Source: Pseudovibrio sp000156235 (lineage in GTDB: Bacteria > Pseudomonadota > Alphaproteobacteria > Rhizobiales > Stappiaceae). Taken from it: 64,000 bases of DNA. The first letter of the stretch is position 1, and each line of letters starts with the position of its first letter. The position numbers and the translations under genes were made by a program. The notes under the pieces are model-generated. The model searched no databases, had not been told where the DNA came from, and saw nothing but the letters and a program-made list of their open reading frames with translations. The stretch covers positions 124,001 through 188,000 of the forward strand of contig NZ_DS996813.1 in assembly GCF_000156235.1 (NCBI RefSeq), in the 5' to 3' direction. This document shows, in pieces, positions 55,347-63,997 of the stretch.

Positions 55347-56528
55347 TTAACGGAACAGACTGAGGATGTTCTGGGAACCGGAGTTTGCGATGGACAGAGC
55401 CTGGATACCAAGCTGCTGCTGGGTTTGAAGAGCCTGCAGACGAGTGGATTCAGCGTTCATGTCCGCATCAACGAGCTGACCGATACCACGATCAATAGCG
55501 TCAGACAGGTTGCTTGCAAACTCTTTCTGCATGTCTACACGAGCCTTAGCAGAACCAAGTTCGGTAGCCGCATCGGTGATTGCAGACAGCTGACCATCAA
55601 CAACGTCGATGTAAGCTGCAAGAATGCCGTTATCTACTGCATTATTTCCAAGCTCAGAGATATCAATATCAAGGAATGAAACAGCTTCAAGCGTCGTTGG
55701 AGTTGTACCAGACAGCGCCTCGAGACGATCAGTTACTTCAGCAGCAATTTCTGTCGCATTTTTATCAGCAATTGGGGTACCGGAGTCAGTGATACCAAAA
55801 TCAGCTTTTGCTGCATCATCAAGTCCATCATAATACTTAACAATCGCAGCTTCGACAGCTTTACGGAGAATACCATCTCCACCAGCACCTGCTGGAACAT
55901 CGAGAGAGTTGATATCGCCTCGTGTCATTGCAAGCGTACCATGAGCATCGCCCATGAGGTTTTCTGTCAGAATGCCAGTGTTATCAGCTGCAGTTGCACG
56001 TGTATCAACCAGAACGGTTGTACGGGTGTCAACGACGATGTTCTCGATCTGAGTGTTACCAGCTGCATCACGCGTAAAGGAACCAGCGATCTCTTTGTTC
56101 AGAGCATCAGTTGCCATGTCCTGCTGCAGCCAGTTCTCACCGGAGAAGGTTGCAGAAGACGCAATGGTTTCAAGCTGCTTCTGAAGCTGCTCAATATCAG
56201 CCTGGATTTTACCGCGGTCAACAGTACCGTTTGTCGCTGCTGTCAGCTTATCTTTGATCTGGCTGACGATATCAACTGTCTGGTCCATAGCAGTAAATGC
56301 AACATCAACAGTCGCAGCACCCAGACCCAGGGAGTCTTTTACAGCAGAAAGAGCTGAGTTGTCAGACTTCATGGTTGTTGCGATAGACCAGTAAGCCGCG
56401 TTGTCGGATGCATCAGCAACACGCATACCGGTAGAAATGCGGTTCTGTGTGGTTGCCATGCTGTCATTGATACCACGAAGGGTAGTCAATGCGACCATTG
56501 CGGAGGAGTTGGTCAAAAGTGAAGACAT
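55347..56528 (-). CDS. flagellin 2
   Basis: 393 residues. Conserved ends as in the other two copies; the variable centre has its own sequence (LMGDAHGTLAMTRGDINSLDVPAGAGGDG) and is related to that of flagellin 3 (LVGDTHGAITMTAGDIDTLVVPAGAGGDG) more than to flagellin 1. This points to later divergence of copies 2 and 3. Confidence 0.96.
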   Translation of the reverse strand: MSSLLTNSSAMVALTTLRGINDSMATTQNRISTGMRVADASDNAAYWSIATTMKSDNSALSAVKDSLGLGAATVDVAFTAMDQTVDIVSQIKDKLTAATNGTVDRGKIQADIEQLQKQLETIASSATFSGENWLQQDMATDALNKEIAGSFTRDAAGNTQIENIVVDTRTTVLVDTRATAADNTGILTENLMGDAHGTLAMTRGDINSLDVPAGAGGDGILRKAVEAAIVKYYDGLDDAAKADFGITDSGTPIADKNATEIAAEVTDRLEALSGTTPTTLEAVSFLDIDISELGNNAVDNGILAAYIDVVDGQLSAITDAATELGSAKARVDMQKEFASNLSDAIDRGIGQLVDADMNAESTRLQALQTQQQLGIQALSIANSGSQNILSLFR

Positions 56529-56626
56529 AATACTTGCCCCTTAACAAAAAAGAATTGGGACATTCCGGATCAAATCGCCGGAGTTACAGAGTTGCATCAT
56601 GCACTTTGAAGATCAAAGCCTGTAAC
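56529..56626 (-). promoter_or_regulatory. flagellin 2 mRNA leader with Shine-Dalgarno-masking hairpin
   Basis: GGGGCA at the ribosome site (56535-56540) against TGTCCC (56557-56562), with one G-U pair where the other copies have A-U. CCGG/CCGG lies at 56565-56581 and GTTACAG/CTGTAAC at 56583-56589 and 56620-56626. Confidence 0.65.
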
Positions 56627-56763
56627 AGAAAATGAGATTGACTCACGAAACTTACGTCAAGCTGATCGAACCATAAGATTTTATGAAATCCACGCAGAAT
56701 ATATCGATTATCGAATTACATCATCAGAAAGTGCTCAAGGCAACATTCCATTACAGCGAATAG

Positions 56764-56793
56764 AAAAGGCCCCGGCGACTAACCGGGACCTTA
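56764..56793 (-). terminator. intrinsic terminator after flagellin 3
   Basis: AAGGCCCCGG/CCGGGACCTT (one mismatch) followed by TTTTCTATT on the minus strand. Confidence 0.85.
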
Positions 56794-56823
56794 AAGCCTC
56801 TAAGGTTCTCAGAGCTTTCCGAA

Positions 56824-57984
56824 TTAACGGAACAGGCTGAGGATGTTCTGGGAACCAGAGTTTGCGATAGACAGAGCCTGAATACCAAGCTGCTGCTGGG
56901 TCTGAAGAGCTTGCAGGCGAGTGGATTCAGCGTTCATGTCTGCATCAACGAGCTGGCCGATACCACGATCAATTGCGTCAGACAGGTTGCTTGCAAACTC
57001 TTTCTGCATGTCTACACGAGCCTTAGCAGAACCAAGTTCGGTAGCCGCATCGGTGATCGCAGAAAGCTGACCATCAACAACGTCAATGTAAGCTGCAAGA
57101 ATGCCGTTATCTACAGCATTGTTGCCAAGCGTAGAGATGTCCAGATCCAGGAAGGAGATTGGATCAATGCCAGAGCCAACTGCTACACCAGAAAGCTCCT
57201 CAAGGCGAGCTTCCACACCTGCAATCAGAGCAAATTCAGGTCTAGTGTTGTCTGTCACGTCAAAGTTAGCTTTGTCTGCACTACCTTCGAAAGCATTTCG
57301 AATTGCAGCTTCCATAGCTTTACGGTGTATACCATCCCCACCAGCACCAGCCGGTACAACAAGCGTGTCAATATCGCCGGCAGTCATGGTGATGGCACCA
57401 TGCGTATCACCTACCAAGTTGGAAGTAAGGATACCAGTGTTATCACCTGTTGTACGCGTATCAACCAGAACGGTTGTACGTGTGTCAACAACAATGTTCT
57501 CAATCTGAGTGTTACCAGCAGCATCACGCGTAAAGGAACCAGCGATCTCTTTGTTCAGAGCGTCAGTTTCCATGTTCTGCTGCAGCCAGTTCTCACCGGA
57601 GAAGGTTGCAGAAGACGCAATGGTTTCAAGCTGCTTCTGAAGCTGCTCAATATCAGCCTGGATTTTACCGCGGTCAACAGTACCGTTTGTCGCTGCTGTC
57701 AGCTTATCTTTGATCTGGCTAACGATATCAACTGTCTGGTCCATTGCAGTAAATGCAACGTCAACAGTCGCAGCACCAAGACCCAGTGAGTCTTTTACAG
57801 CAGAAAGAGCTGAGTTATCAGACTTCATGGTTGTTGCGATAGACCAGTAAGCCGCGTTGTCGGATGCATCAGCAACACGCATACCTGTAGAAATGCGGTT
57901 CTGTGTGGTTGCCATGCTGTCATTGATACCACGAAGGGTAGTCAATGCGACCATTGCGGAGGAGTTAGTCAAAAGAGAAGACAT
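56824..57984 (-). CDS. flagellin 3
   Basis: 386 residues, first of the three in transcription order and the one nearest fliP. Ends are conserved as in copies 1 and 2, and the variable centre includes DTHGAITMTAGDID and FEGSADKANFDVTDNTRPEF. Three flagellins can make a mixed filament; which is major cannot be told from sequence. Confidence 0.96.
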   Translation of the reverse strand: MSSLLTNSSAMVALTTLRGINDSMATTQNRISTGMRVADASDNAAYWSIATTMKSDNSALSAVKDSLGLGAATVDVAFTAMDQTVDIVSQIKDKLTAATNGTVDRGKIQADIEQLQKQLETIASSATFSGENWLQQNMETDALNKEIAGSFTRDAAGNTQIENIVVDTRTTVLVDTRTTGDNTGILTSNLVGDTHGAITMTAGDIDTLVVPAGAGGDGIHRKAMEAAIRNAFEGSADKANFDVTDNTRPEFALIAGVEARLEELSGVAVGSGIDPISFLDLDISTLGNNAVDNGILAAYIDVVDGQLSAITDAATELGSAKARVDMQKEFASNLSDAIDRGIGQLVDADMNAESTRLQALQTQQQLGIQALSIANSGSQNILSLFR

Positions 57985-58082
57985 AAAATTTGTCCCTTAA
58001 TAAGAAGAATTGGGACATTCCGGATCATATTGCCGGAGTTGCAGAATTGCATCATGCACTTTGAATAGTCAAAGCCTGCAAC
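57985..58082 (-). promoter_or_regulatory. flagellin 3 mRNA leader with Shine-Dalgarno-masking hairpin
   Basis: Same architecture as the other leaders: GGGACA/TGTCCC at 57991-57996 and 58012-58017, CCGG/CCGG at 58020-58036. The stem here is GTTGCAG/CTGCAAC (58038-58044, 58076-58082), a compensatory change from GTTACAG/CTGTAAC. Confidence 0.65.
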
Positions 58083-58138
58083 AGATATCGACGATGACTC
58101 ACATAACTTATGTGAAGCTGACCCTTTTACGTAGGCAA

Positions 58139-58162
58139 GAAAAAAGCCCCTCAGCGGGGCTT
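58139..58162 (-). terminator. intrinsic terminator after fliP
   Basis: On the minus strand AAGCCCC-GCTGA-GGGGCTT followed by TTTTC; 14 bp beyond the fliP stop. It ends the flgC-fliP operon before the flagellin genes. Confidence 0.92.
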
Positions 58163-58175
58163 CTTATGCTTAACG

Positions 58176-58931
58176 CTATGTAAACGACCTTATTAACCCG
58201 CCAGTTAGCAAGTACCATCCGTCGATCAGGACGAAGAACAGCACCTTGAAGGGGAGCGAGATCACAGTCGGTGGGAGCATCATCATGCCCATGGACATGG
58301 TGATGGTTGCTACGATCATATCGATGACAACAAAAGGCAAGGCGATCAGGAAGCCTATCTCGAAGCCGCGGCGGAGTTCGGAGATCATGAAGGCTGGGAT
58401 GAGGACACGGAGGTCCAACTCTTCAACTGGCGCATCTTTTTCATAGTTGAATGCGCTCACAGCCAGATCATCGAAGAGAACCAGATCTTTCTCGCGCACA
58501 TTATCCAACATGAAACGTCGGAAGGGCTTGGTCATTTCCTCGTAGGCGACTTCCTCGGAGATCTCTTCCTTGATGAGCGGCTGAAGGCCGTTCTTCCAGG
58601 CTGCATCGAACGTTGGTGCCATGACGTAGAAGGTCATGAACAAAGCCAGTGAGATGAGGATGATGTTTGCTGGTGTCGTTTGAAGACCAATACCGGAACG
58701 CAAGAAAGACAGAGCTACCACGAAACGGGTGAAGCTCGTTACCATGATCAGGATACCTGGCGCCAAAGACAGCACCGTCAGGATCATGACGTATTGGATA
58801 ATGCGACCACTTGCAGATGCCTGCCCTGCCGGGAGCAGGTCACTTAGGTTGATTTCCTGCGCGGAGGCTGGAGCCACCCAAAACAACGCAAATAAACTCA
58901 GGAAACCCGTAAAAAACGCAAGATAACGCAT
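58176..58931 (-). CDS. fliP: flagellar export gate protein FliP
   Basis: 251 residues from ATG 58931, which overlaps the fliL stop as TGATG. A cleavable signal peptide (FFTGFLSLFALFWVAPASA) is followed by helices and FliP motifs (SFTRFVVALSFLRSGIG, PTFDAAW). Forms the channel with FliQ and FliR, which are encoded at the far end of the same cluster. Confidence 0.96.
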   Translation of the reverse strand: MRYLAFFTGFLSLFALFWVAPASAQEINLSDLLPAGQASASGRIIQYVMILTVLSLAPGILIMVTSFTRFVVALSFLRSGIGLQTTPANIILISLALFMTFYVMAPTFDAAWKNGLQPLIKEEISEEVAYEEMTKPFRRFMLDNVREKDLVLFDDLAVSAFNYEKDAPVEELDLRVLIPAFMISELRRGFEIGFLIALPFVVIDMIVATITMSMGMMMLPPTVISLPFKVLFFVLIDGWYLLTGGLIRSFT

Positions 58932-59440
58932 CACTGAATCACCACGGATTCAAGTACGAGTTCCTTCACGAATTTTCCACCACGCATCTTTGCGCGTTCG
59001 TTGAGATCGTCTCTCAGACGCAGCAGGCCACGCGTACCTTCCAACTGACGAGGGCCAAGCGTACGAGCATAGAGTAGCAAATCCTGCTCTACCTGCTTCA
59101 CCAGAAGCGAATGGTCCTGCTCCTCGATGCCACGCTGCATAAGAACAACAGATGCTTCAATACGGATCCAGTTTTTGGACGAAGAGAGCAAGTTGGTCAC
59201 GATCGGTTTCAGCGAAACGATCTGACTGCTTTCTGTGTACTCCGGATTGATAAGAGCACCGCTATCGGCCTTTTGCTCTTCTAAATACTTGCTATGAACC
59301 TGATCAACAAGCGTTGAACCGATCCCCATACCACCAGCACCTGCAACAACAGTAACAACAGCTGCAGCTATCGCGACACTCACCCAGGAGTTCTCGGAGG
59401 TTGGCAACTGCGGCTTTGGCAATTGAGCTTTAATAGCCAT
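58931..59440 (-). CDS. fliL: flagellar basal body-associated protein FliL
   Basis: 169 residues, cytoplasmic N-terminus, one helix (WVSVAIAAAVVTVVAGAGGMG) and periplasmic domain with LKPIVTNLLSSSKNWIRIEASV. FliL supports stator function. 11 bp downstream of flgH. Confidence 0.94.
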   Translation of the reverse strand: MAIKAQLPKPQLPTSENSWVSVAIAAAVVTVVAGAGGMGIGSTLVDQVHSKYLEEQKADSGALINPEYTESSQIVSLKPIVTNLLSSSKNWIRIEASVVLMQRGIEEQDHSLLVKQVEQDLLLYARTLGPRQLEGTRGLLRLRDDLNERAKMRGGKFVKELVLESVVIQ

Positions 59441-59451
59441 CGGAGCCTCCC

Positions 59452-60162
59452 TTAGAACGGGCTAATGATATCAATAACTTGCTGACCAACGCTCGGCTGC
59501 TGCACTTCTGTCATACGGCCTCGGCCACCATAAGAAACGCGCGCCTCAGCGATCTTGTCGTACTGTATAGTATTTCGGCCTGTAATATCTTCAGGTCGAA
59601 CGATACCCGCAACAGAGAGAACGCGAACTTCATAGTTCACCCGCACTTCCTGCTGGCCAGAGATGATTAGATTTCCATTTCGAAGCACTTTGGTCACAAC
59701 AGCAGCGATAGAAAGATCAATCTCTTCACTACGATCAATCGCACCTTCACCTTTGCTCGCGGTGGCGCCAGTGCCAGAGATGCTTGCATCCGCTTCGCCA
59801 GAATCCACGCCGGCCCAGGAGAATGCTCCCTTCAGGCCAGTTGAGCGTGAGGAATCGCGTTTTCTTTCACTTGAGTTATCAAGCTTTGCTTTGTCTTTGA
59901 TCTTGATCGCGACAGTCAGAACATCTCCGACCTGCTTCGCACGCGGATCACGGAAGAAATCTTGTTCCCCGTCAGCCCAGAGGCCGTGATACGCTCGATT
60001 GCTGCGTCCACTGCTCTTCGCAGGAGTTGCCGGAAGGCTTGCAACACTTGGCTGGAGCCCCTGCCCTAACGGGGTCAGATGCGGCTCCTTGCCGACGTTC
60101 TTCATGGCATTACAGCCAGTGAGCGTAATTGCGGCGAGAATGCATACCAAGGTGCGCTTCAC
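59452..60162 (-). CDS. flgH: flagellar L-ring lipoprotein FlgH
   Basis: 236 residues with a lipobox (LTGC, lipidated Cys17). The family core DVLTVAIKIKDKAKLDNSSERKR and the end ISGQQEVRVNYEVRVLSVAGIVRPEDI are present. Builds the outer-membrane bushing. Its ATG overlaps the motE stop by 4 bp. Confidence 0.96.
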   Translation of the reverse strand: MKRTLVCILAAITLTGCNAMKNVGKEPHLTPLGQGLQPSVASLPATPAKSSGRSNRAYHGLWADGEQDFFRDPRAKQVGDVLTVAIKIKDKAKLDNSSERKRDSSRSTGLKGAFSWAGVDSGEADASISGTGATASKGEGAIDRSEEIDLSIAAVVTKVLRNGNLIISGQQEVRVNYEVRVLSVAGIVRPEDITGRNTIQYDKIAEARVSYGGRGRMTEVQQPSVGQQVIDIISPF

Positions 60163-60710
60163 TGTGAAACTCCCATATTCAGTTTGCCGGCTTTACGAGC
60201 TGTAAGTTCTGCCATCATGTCAGTCAGGTATGCAGCACGCTCAGAAGAGAGTTCAGCGAGAACTGAACTAGCCTTACGTGCTTTCATCTGAAGAAGAATA
60301 GAAACAGCAGTCTCATCATCCAGAGACGTCAGCTGCAACGCAGCTGCGTCTGGGCGCATGTTTGCATAAATATCGACGACATGCCCTTCAGCTCTCTGCA
60401 GGATTTCATCCCGGCGCTGCACCCAACTACGCAGCTCTGCAATTTTGGCATCAAGCTCAGTGATTTTAGCTTTCATCTGATGCTCAACATCAAAGAGCGC
60501 CCGCATCTGCCATGCAATCCGAGCATCCTTTGCCTGATCAGCGATCGCTTCACAGTAGTTCTTCGCTTGCTCAATTGCTGCGCTCAGATCTTCTGTTTTA
60601 GTTTCAGCTGTTTGTGCGCTTGCAGAGGCAAGTGACATACACAAACCAAGAGACACCGCTGCACACTTAAGGGGAAAGAACGTCTTCTTAGAGAGCTTTA
60701 AGAGAGGCAT
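60159..60710 (-). CDS. motE: MotE-like periplasmic chaperone (MgtE_N-type domain)
   Basis: 183 residues. Signal peptide (CAAVSLGLCMSLASASA), a central coiled coil (KAKITELDAKIAELRSWVQRRDEIL) and an MgtE-N-like C-terminal part (RPDAAALQLTSLDDETAVSILLQMKARKAS). In rhizobia MotE is the chaperone of MotC. Between flgI and flgH, as in Sinorhizobium. Confidence 0.88.
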   Translation of the reverse strand: MPLLKLSKKTFFPLKCAAVSLGLCMSLASASAQTAETKTEDLSAAIEQAKNYCEAIADQAKDARIAWQMRALFDVEHQMKAKITELDAKIAELRSWVQRRDEILQRAEGHVVDIYANMRPDAAALQLTSLDDETAVSILLQMKARKASSVLAELSSERAAYLTDMMAELTARKAGKLNMGVSQ

Positions 60711-60788
60711 TACAACTCAGTTCCAATAGGTTTAGCGGTACATTGAAGCCACAAGCTTGCCCGTGGCTTATCCAATTGCCGTGCGGTC

Positions 60789-61913
60789 TTACTTGACCAC
60801 GAGAGTTGCCTGCAGAGCCCCTGCCTGCTTGATCGCCTGAAGGATTGCGATGATGCCGCTTGGCTTCAGACCGATGCGGTTCAAACCACGCACCAAAGTC
60901 TGCAAGTCGGTACCGCCAATCAGCTGCAACTGACCATCTTCCTGCTGAATGTCGATGTCTGTACGTGGCACAACAGTGGTTTCACCCTGCTGAGCAAACG
61001 GATTAGGCTGAGAGACTTCCGGACGCTCAGAAACACGAACAGTCAGATTGCCATGCGTAACTGCAACTGTTGAAATCCGGACGTTCTGACCAATAACAAC
61101 GGTACCTGTACGCTCATCGACAACAACACGAGCGGGCGTATCAGGCTGAACCATCAGGCCTTCGATCTGAGAAATAAATCGCACTGAACTAATGCCAGCC
61201 GGGCGTTGCACCTGGACAGATCTGTAATCAAGCTCACTTGCGAGCTTCAGGCCATAGCGGTTCAGAGAAAACGCATTGATTGCATCAGTCACGCGTACAG
61301 CAGTTTTGAAGTCTGGATTTTTAAGCTCCAGAACCAACTGCGGCATAGAAGAGAAATAGTCAGGCAGCGTCTTCTCAATGAGAGCACCGTTAGGTACGTT
61401 ACCAGCAGTCGGCACGCCCTGCGTCAGACTACCTGCATCACCTTCAGCAGAAAAACCGGAAACTGACACGGAGCCTTGTGCTACGGCATACACATTTCCA
61501 TCAGCACCCATCAAAGGTGTCACGAGCAATGTGCCGCCTTGAAGCGATTTTGCATCTCCCAAGGAACCAACAGAAACGTCGATCCGCGCACCATTGCCGA
61601 TGAATGGTGGCAGCTCGGCTGTTACGACAACTGCTGCTACATTTCGAGAACTCAAGTTCGCTTCACGAACATTCACGCCCATGCGCTCCAACATGGATTG
61701 CAGGGATTGCTCAGTAAAAGGAGAGTTACGCATGGTATCGCCAGAGCCGTTCAGGCCGATCACAATACCATAGCCAACAAGCTGGTTTGAACGCATGCCG
61801 CGCAGGTCAGCTATATCCTTAATGCGAACGAGCGCAGATGCGCTATCAAATGACAAAAACAATGCAAGAAAAGCAAGGTACATTGCCCCCAGAGAACGGC
61901 TCACAGAACGCAC
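60789..61913 (-). CDS. flgI: flagellar P-ring protein FlgI
   Basis: 374 residues from GTG 61913, which has AAGGAG nine bases upstream and lies 4 bp from the flgA stop; the frame is open to 61970 but that would overlap flgA. A signal peptide (SLGAMYLAFLALFLSFDSASA) is followed by RIKDIADLRGMRSNQLVGYG. The C-terminus is ..ILQAIKQAGALQATLVVK. The ring sits in the peptidoglycan layer. Confidence 0.95.
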   Translation of the reverse strand: MRSVSRSLGAMYLAFLALFLSFDSASALVRIKDIADLRGMRSNQLVGYGIVIGLNGSGDTMRNSPFTEQSLQSMLERMGVNVREANLSSRNVAAVVVTAELPPFIGNGARIDVSVGSLGDAKSLQGGTLLVTPLMGADGNVYAVAQGSVSVSGFSAEGDAGSLTQGVPTAGNVPNGALIEKTLPDYFSSMPQLVLELKNPDFKTAVRVTDAINAFSLNRYGLKLASELDYRSVQVQRPAGISSVRFISQIEGLMVQPDTPARVVVDERTGTVVIGQNVRISTVAVTHGNLTVRVSERPEVSQPNPFAQQGETTVVPRTDIDIQQEDGQLQLIGGTDLQTLVRGLNRIGLKPSGIIAILQAIKQAGALQATLVVK

Positions 61914-61917
61914 GATT

Positions 61918-62400
61918 TTATTCTCCTTCAGCCAGCAAAGATCCGTCTTCTTGCACTTTGCCCAAAACACTTAAACCAGTATCAGGGTTACGTGCCCTGA
62001 TGTTTGCACCAATTGCCCCGGATTCCTGCGCCTCAACAATGGCGCGGATCTCCAGCCCCTCTTCCTTAAACACAAGCAGAACAGAGGAACCGCGTTTCAC
62101 AACAACCGGATCCTGAACTGCGTTTTTTGGGATAGGCTTTCCAGGGAAAAGAGTACGTCGCGCCTCCAGACCAACTACGTCCTGCATCCGATTGACAATC
62201 GAAAGCTGCGCAACAGACTTTTTGAAGAACCCGTGCTCACGAAGCATTCCTTCTTCGATTTTATCGCCCGGGTAGATCATCATGGCCGGCACAGGAAGCT
62301 TTACAACTTCGCGCCGACTTGCTGCTGATGCCGATGTAATTACCAGCGGCACGCAGCATAATAGCAATGCCAGTTTAGGGAGGCGCTTTGAGGCAATCAT
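61918..62400 (-). CDS. flgA: flagellar P-ring assembly chaperone FlgA
   Basis: 160 residues, signal peptide (LALLLCCVPLVITSASA) then a SAF-type domain (VPAMMIYPGDKIEEGMLREHGF; LEARRTLFPGKPIP). Length matches the short alphaproteobacterial FlgA. Between flgG and flgI. Confidence 0.93.
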   Translation of the reverse strand: MIASKRLPKLALLLCCVPLVITSASAASRREVVKLPVPAMMIYPGDKIEEGMLREHGFFKKSVAQLSIVNRMQDVVGLEARRTLFPGKPIPKNAVQDPVVVKRGSSVLLVFKEEGLEIRAIVEAQESGAIGANIRARNPDTGLSVLGKVQEDGSLLAEGE

Positions 62401-62409
62401 GCTCAGGCC

Positions 62410-63198
62410 CTAGCGAATGCCCTTAGATACGGTTCCAGCCATATCATCGGCAGCCTGAATAACTTTGGAGTTCATCTCATAGCCGCGCTGTGCGCTGATC
62501 AGGCTAGTGATTTCTTTCACCGGATCAACGTTTGCACCCTCAAGGTAACCCTGTCGGATCACACCAAGAGGCCCCTCGCCTGCGATGCCGGTGTTTGGCG
62601 CACCAGAGGCTTCAGTTTCACGGAACAGATTTCCGCCAATTGCCCGCAAACCCGCATCATTCACGAAGCTCGTCAAGCTCAACTGACCAATGCTCGTCGC
62701 AGGATTACCGTCAGCATAAGTGGCAAAGACTTCACCACTCTCATTAACTGTGATCTTCACTGCATCGATAGGTACAGTGATACCAGGCTGGACCTCATAA
62801 CCATCCAATGTCACCAGCGCACCTTCGCCATTCACATTGAAGGCACCCGCACGAGTGTAAAGCGCCTCACCGTCTGGACCAACAACCTCAAACCAACCTT
62901 GACCATCGATCGCAAGATCGAAAGTATTCGTAGTATGATTAAGCGGCCCCTTCGAATGAAGCTCGCGGATAGCTGCAGTCTTTACACCCAGACCCTGCTG
63001 AATACCTTCCGGAACTGGAGCAGCGCCGCCACGGTTGGAAACACCAGCCGCACGATCCATTTGATAAAGAAGATCAGAAAATTCTGCACGGGATGCTTTA
63101 AACGCAGTCGTGTTCATGTTTGCGATGTTATTGGAAATAACTTCGAGGTTTTTCTGCTGAGCAGACATACCCGTCGCAGCAATAGCAAGAGCTTTCAT
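62410..63198 (-). CDS. flgG: flagellar distal rod protein FlgG
   Basis: 262 residues. N-terminus MKALAIAATGMSAQQKNLEVISNNIANMNTTAFK and C-terminus EGANVDPVKEITSLISAQRGYEMNSKVI are the axial-family ends typical of FlgG; length is standard. Confidence 0.96.
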   Translation of the reverse strand: MKALAIAATGMSAQQKNLEVISNNIANMNTTAFKASRAEFSDLLYQMDRAAGVSNRGGAAPVPEGIQQGLGVKTAAIRELHSKGPLNHTTNTFDLAIDGQGWFEVVGPDGEALYTRAGAFNVNGEGALVTLDGYEVQPGITVPIDAVKITVNESGEVFATYADGNPATSIGQLSLTSFVNDAGLRAIGGNLFRETEASGAPNTGIAGEGPLGVIRQGYLEGANVDPVKEITSLISAQRGYEMNSKVIQAADDMAGTVSKGIR

Positions 63199-63221
63199 GA
63201 GTAAAACCTTTTCTCAAACAA

Positions 63222-63578
63222 TCAGATGCTCATACGAGAGAATTCTTGATAGGCCTCAACAACCTTGTCACGCACAGCAACTGCACTCTTCAAGGAAAGC
63301 TCTGCCTTCATTACGGCTTCAACCACCTTTTGAGCAGAAACTTCGCCGCGCACAGCAGCGACGGAAGTTGCTTCAGCAGTTTTCAGATCGCCTGCGGTTT
63401 CACGAACCACGTCTGCCATTGTATCGGCAAAGCTACCCTGAACGCCTTGTGTCGCCCGAGTGTCCTGAGGAGCACCAACCAGGTATTGACGGGTGCGAGC
63501 AGTAGAAGAAACGTCATTTACACCACTGGTAAACGTCGATACGCGAGATACTGTGCTCAACGCCGAAAGATCCGCCAT
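63222..63578 (-). CDS. fliE: flagellar MS-ring/rod junction protein FliE
   Basis: 118 residues, with the FliE-type end (VEAVMKAELSLKSAVAVRDKVVEAYQEFSRMSI). Start overlaps the flgC stop by one base. Connects the rod to FliF. Confidence 0.93.
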   Translation of the reverse strand: MADLSALSTVSRVSTFTSGVNDVSSTARTRQYLVGAPQDTRATQGVQGSFADTMADVVRETAGDLKTAEATSVAAVRGEVSAQKVVEAVMKAELSLKSAVAVRDKVVEAYQEFSRMSI

Positions 63579-63997
63579 TACCTACTCCTCAGCAAATCAA
63601 TTGTACGGGTAATCATTTCTCTGGATTTCACCATCATCTGCAGACCGGCCTCATAAGAACGAGAGGCTTCACGCATATCTGCAAGCTCAATCAGAGTATT
63701 AACGTTTGGATATTTTACGTTGCCGTTTTCATCTGCAGCTGGGTGCGATGGATCAAACTCAACACGGTAATCACCTTTGTCTGAGCCGATATTTTTTACA
63801 GCAACAAGATTAGCTCCAAGCGCACGATCTACTTCACTTTTAAAAGTGATGGTCTTGCGCTGGTATGGGTTTGCACCAGGGGTATCACCAGTCGACTGAA
63901 CGTTCGCTAAGTTCTCAGAAACAATGCGCATGCGTTGCGACTGAACCCTCAAACCCGAGGAGGAAATTTTCAGAGAAGCTACAAGTGGATCAATCAT
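63578..63997 (-). CDS. flgC: flagellar proximal rod protein FlgC
   Basis: 139 residues, complete; starts 3 bp from the window edge. N-terminus (SLKISSSGLRVQSQRMRIVSENLANVQSTG) and the short FlgC-type C-terminus (YPNVNTLIELADMREASRSYEAGLQMM) are clear. flgB is expected just outside the window. Confidence 0.96.
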   Translation of the reverse strand: MIDPLVASLKISSSGLRVQSQRMRIVSENLANVQSTGDTPGANPYQRKTITFKSEVDRALGANLVAVKNIGSDKGDYRVEFDPSHPAADENGNVKYPNVNTLIELADMREASRSYEAGLQMMVKSREMITRTIDLLRSR

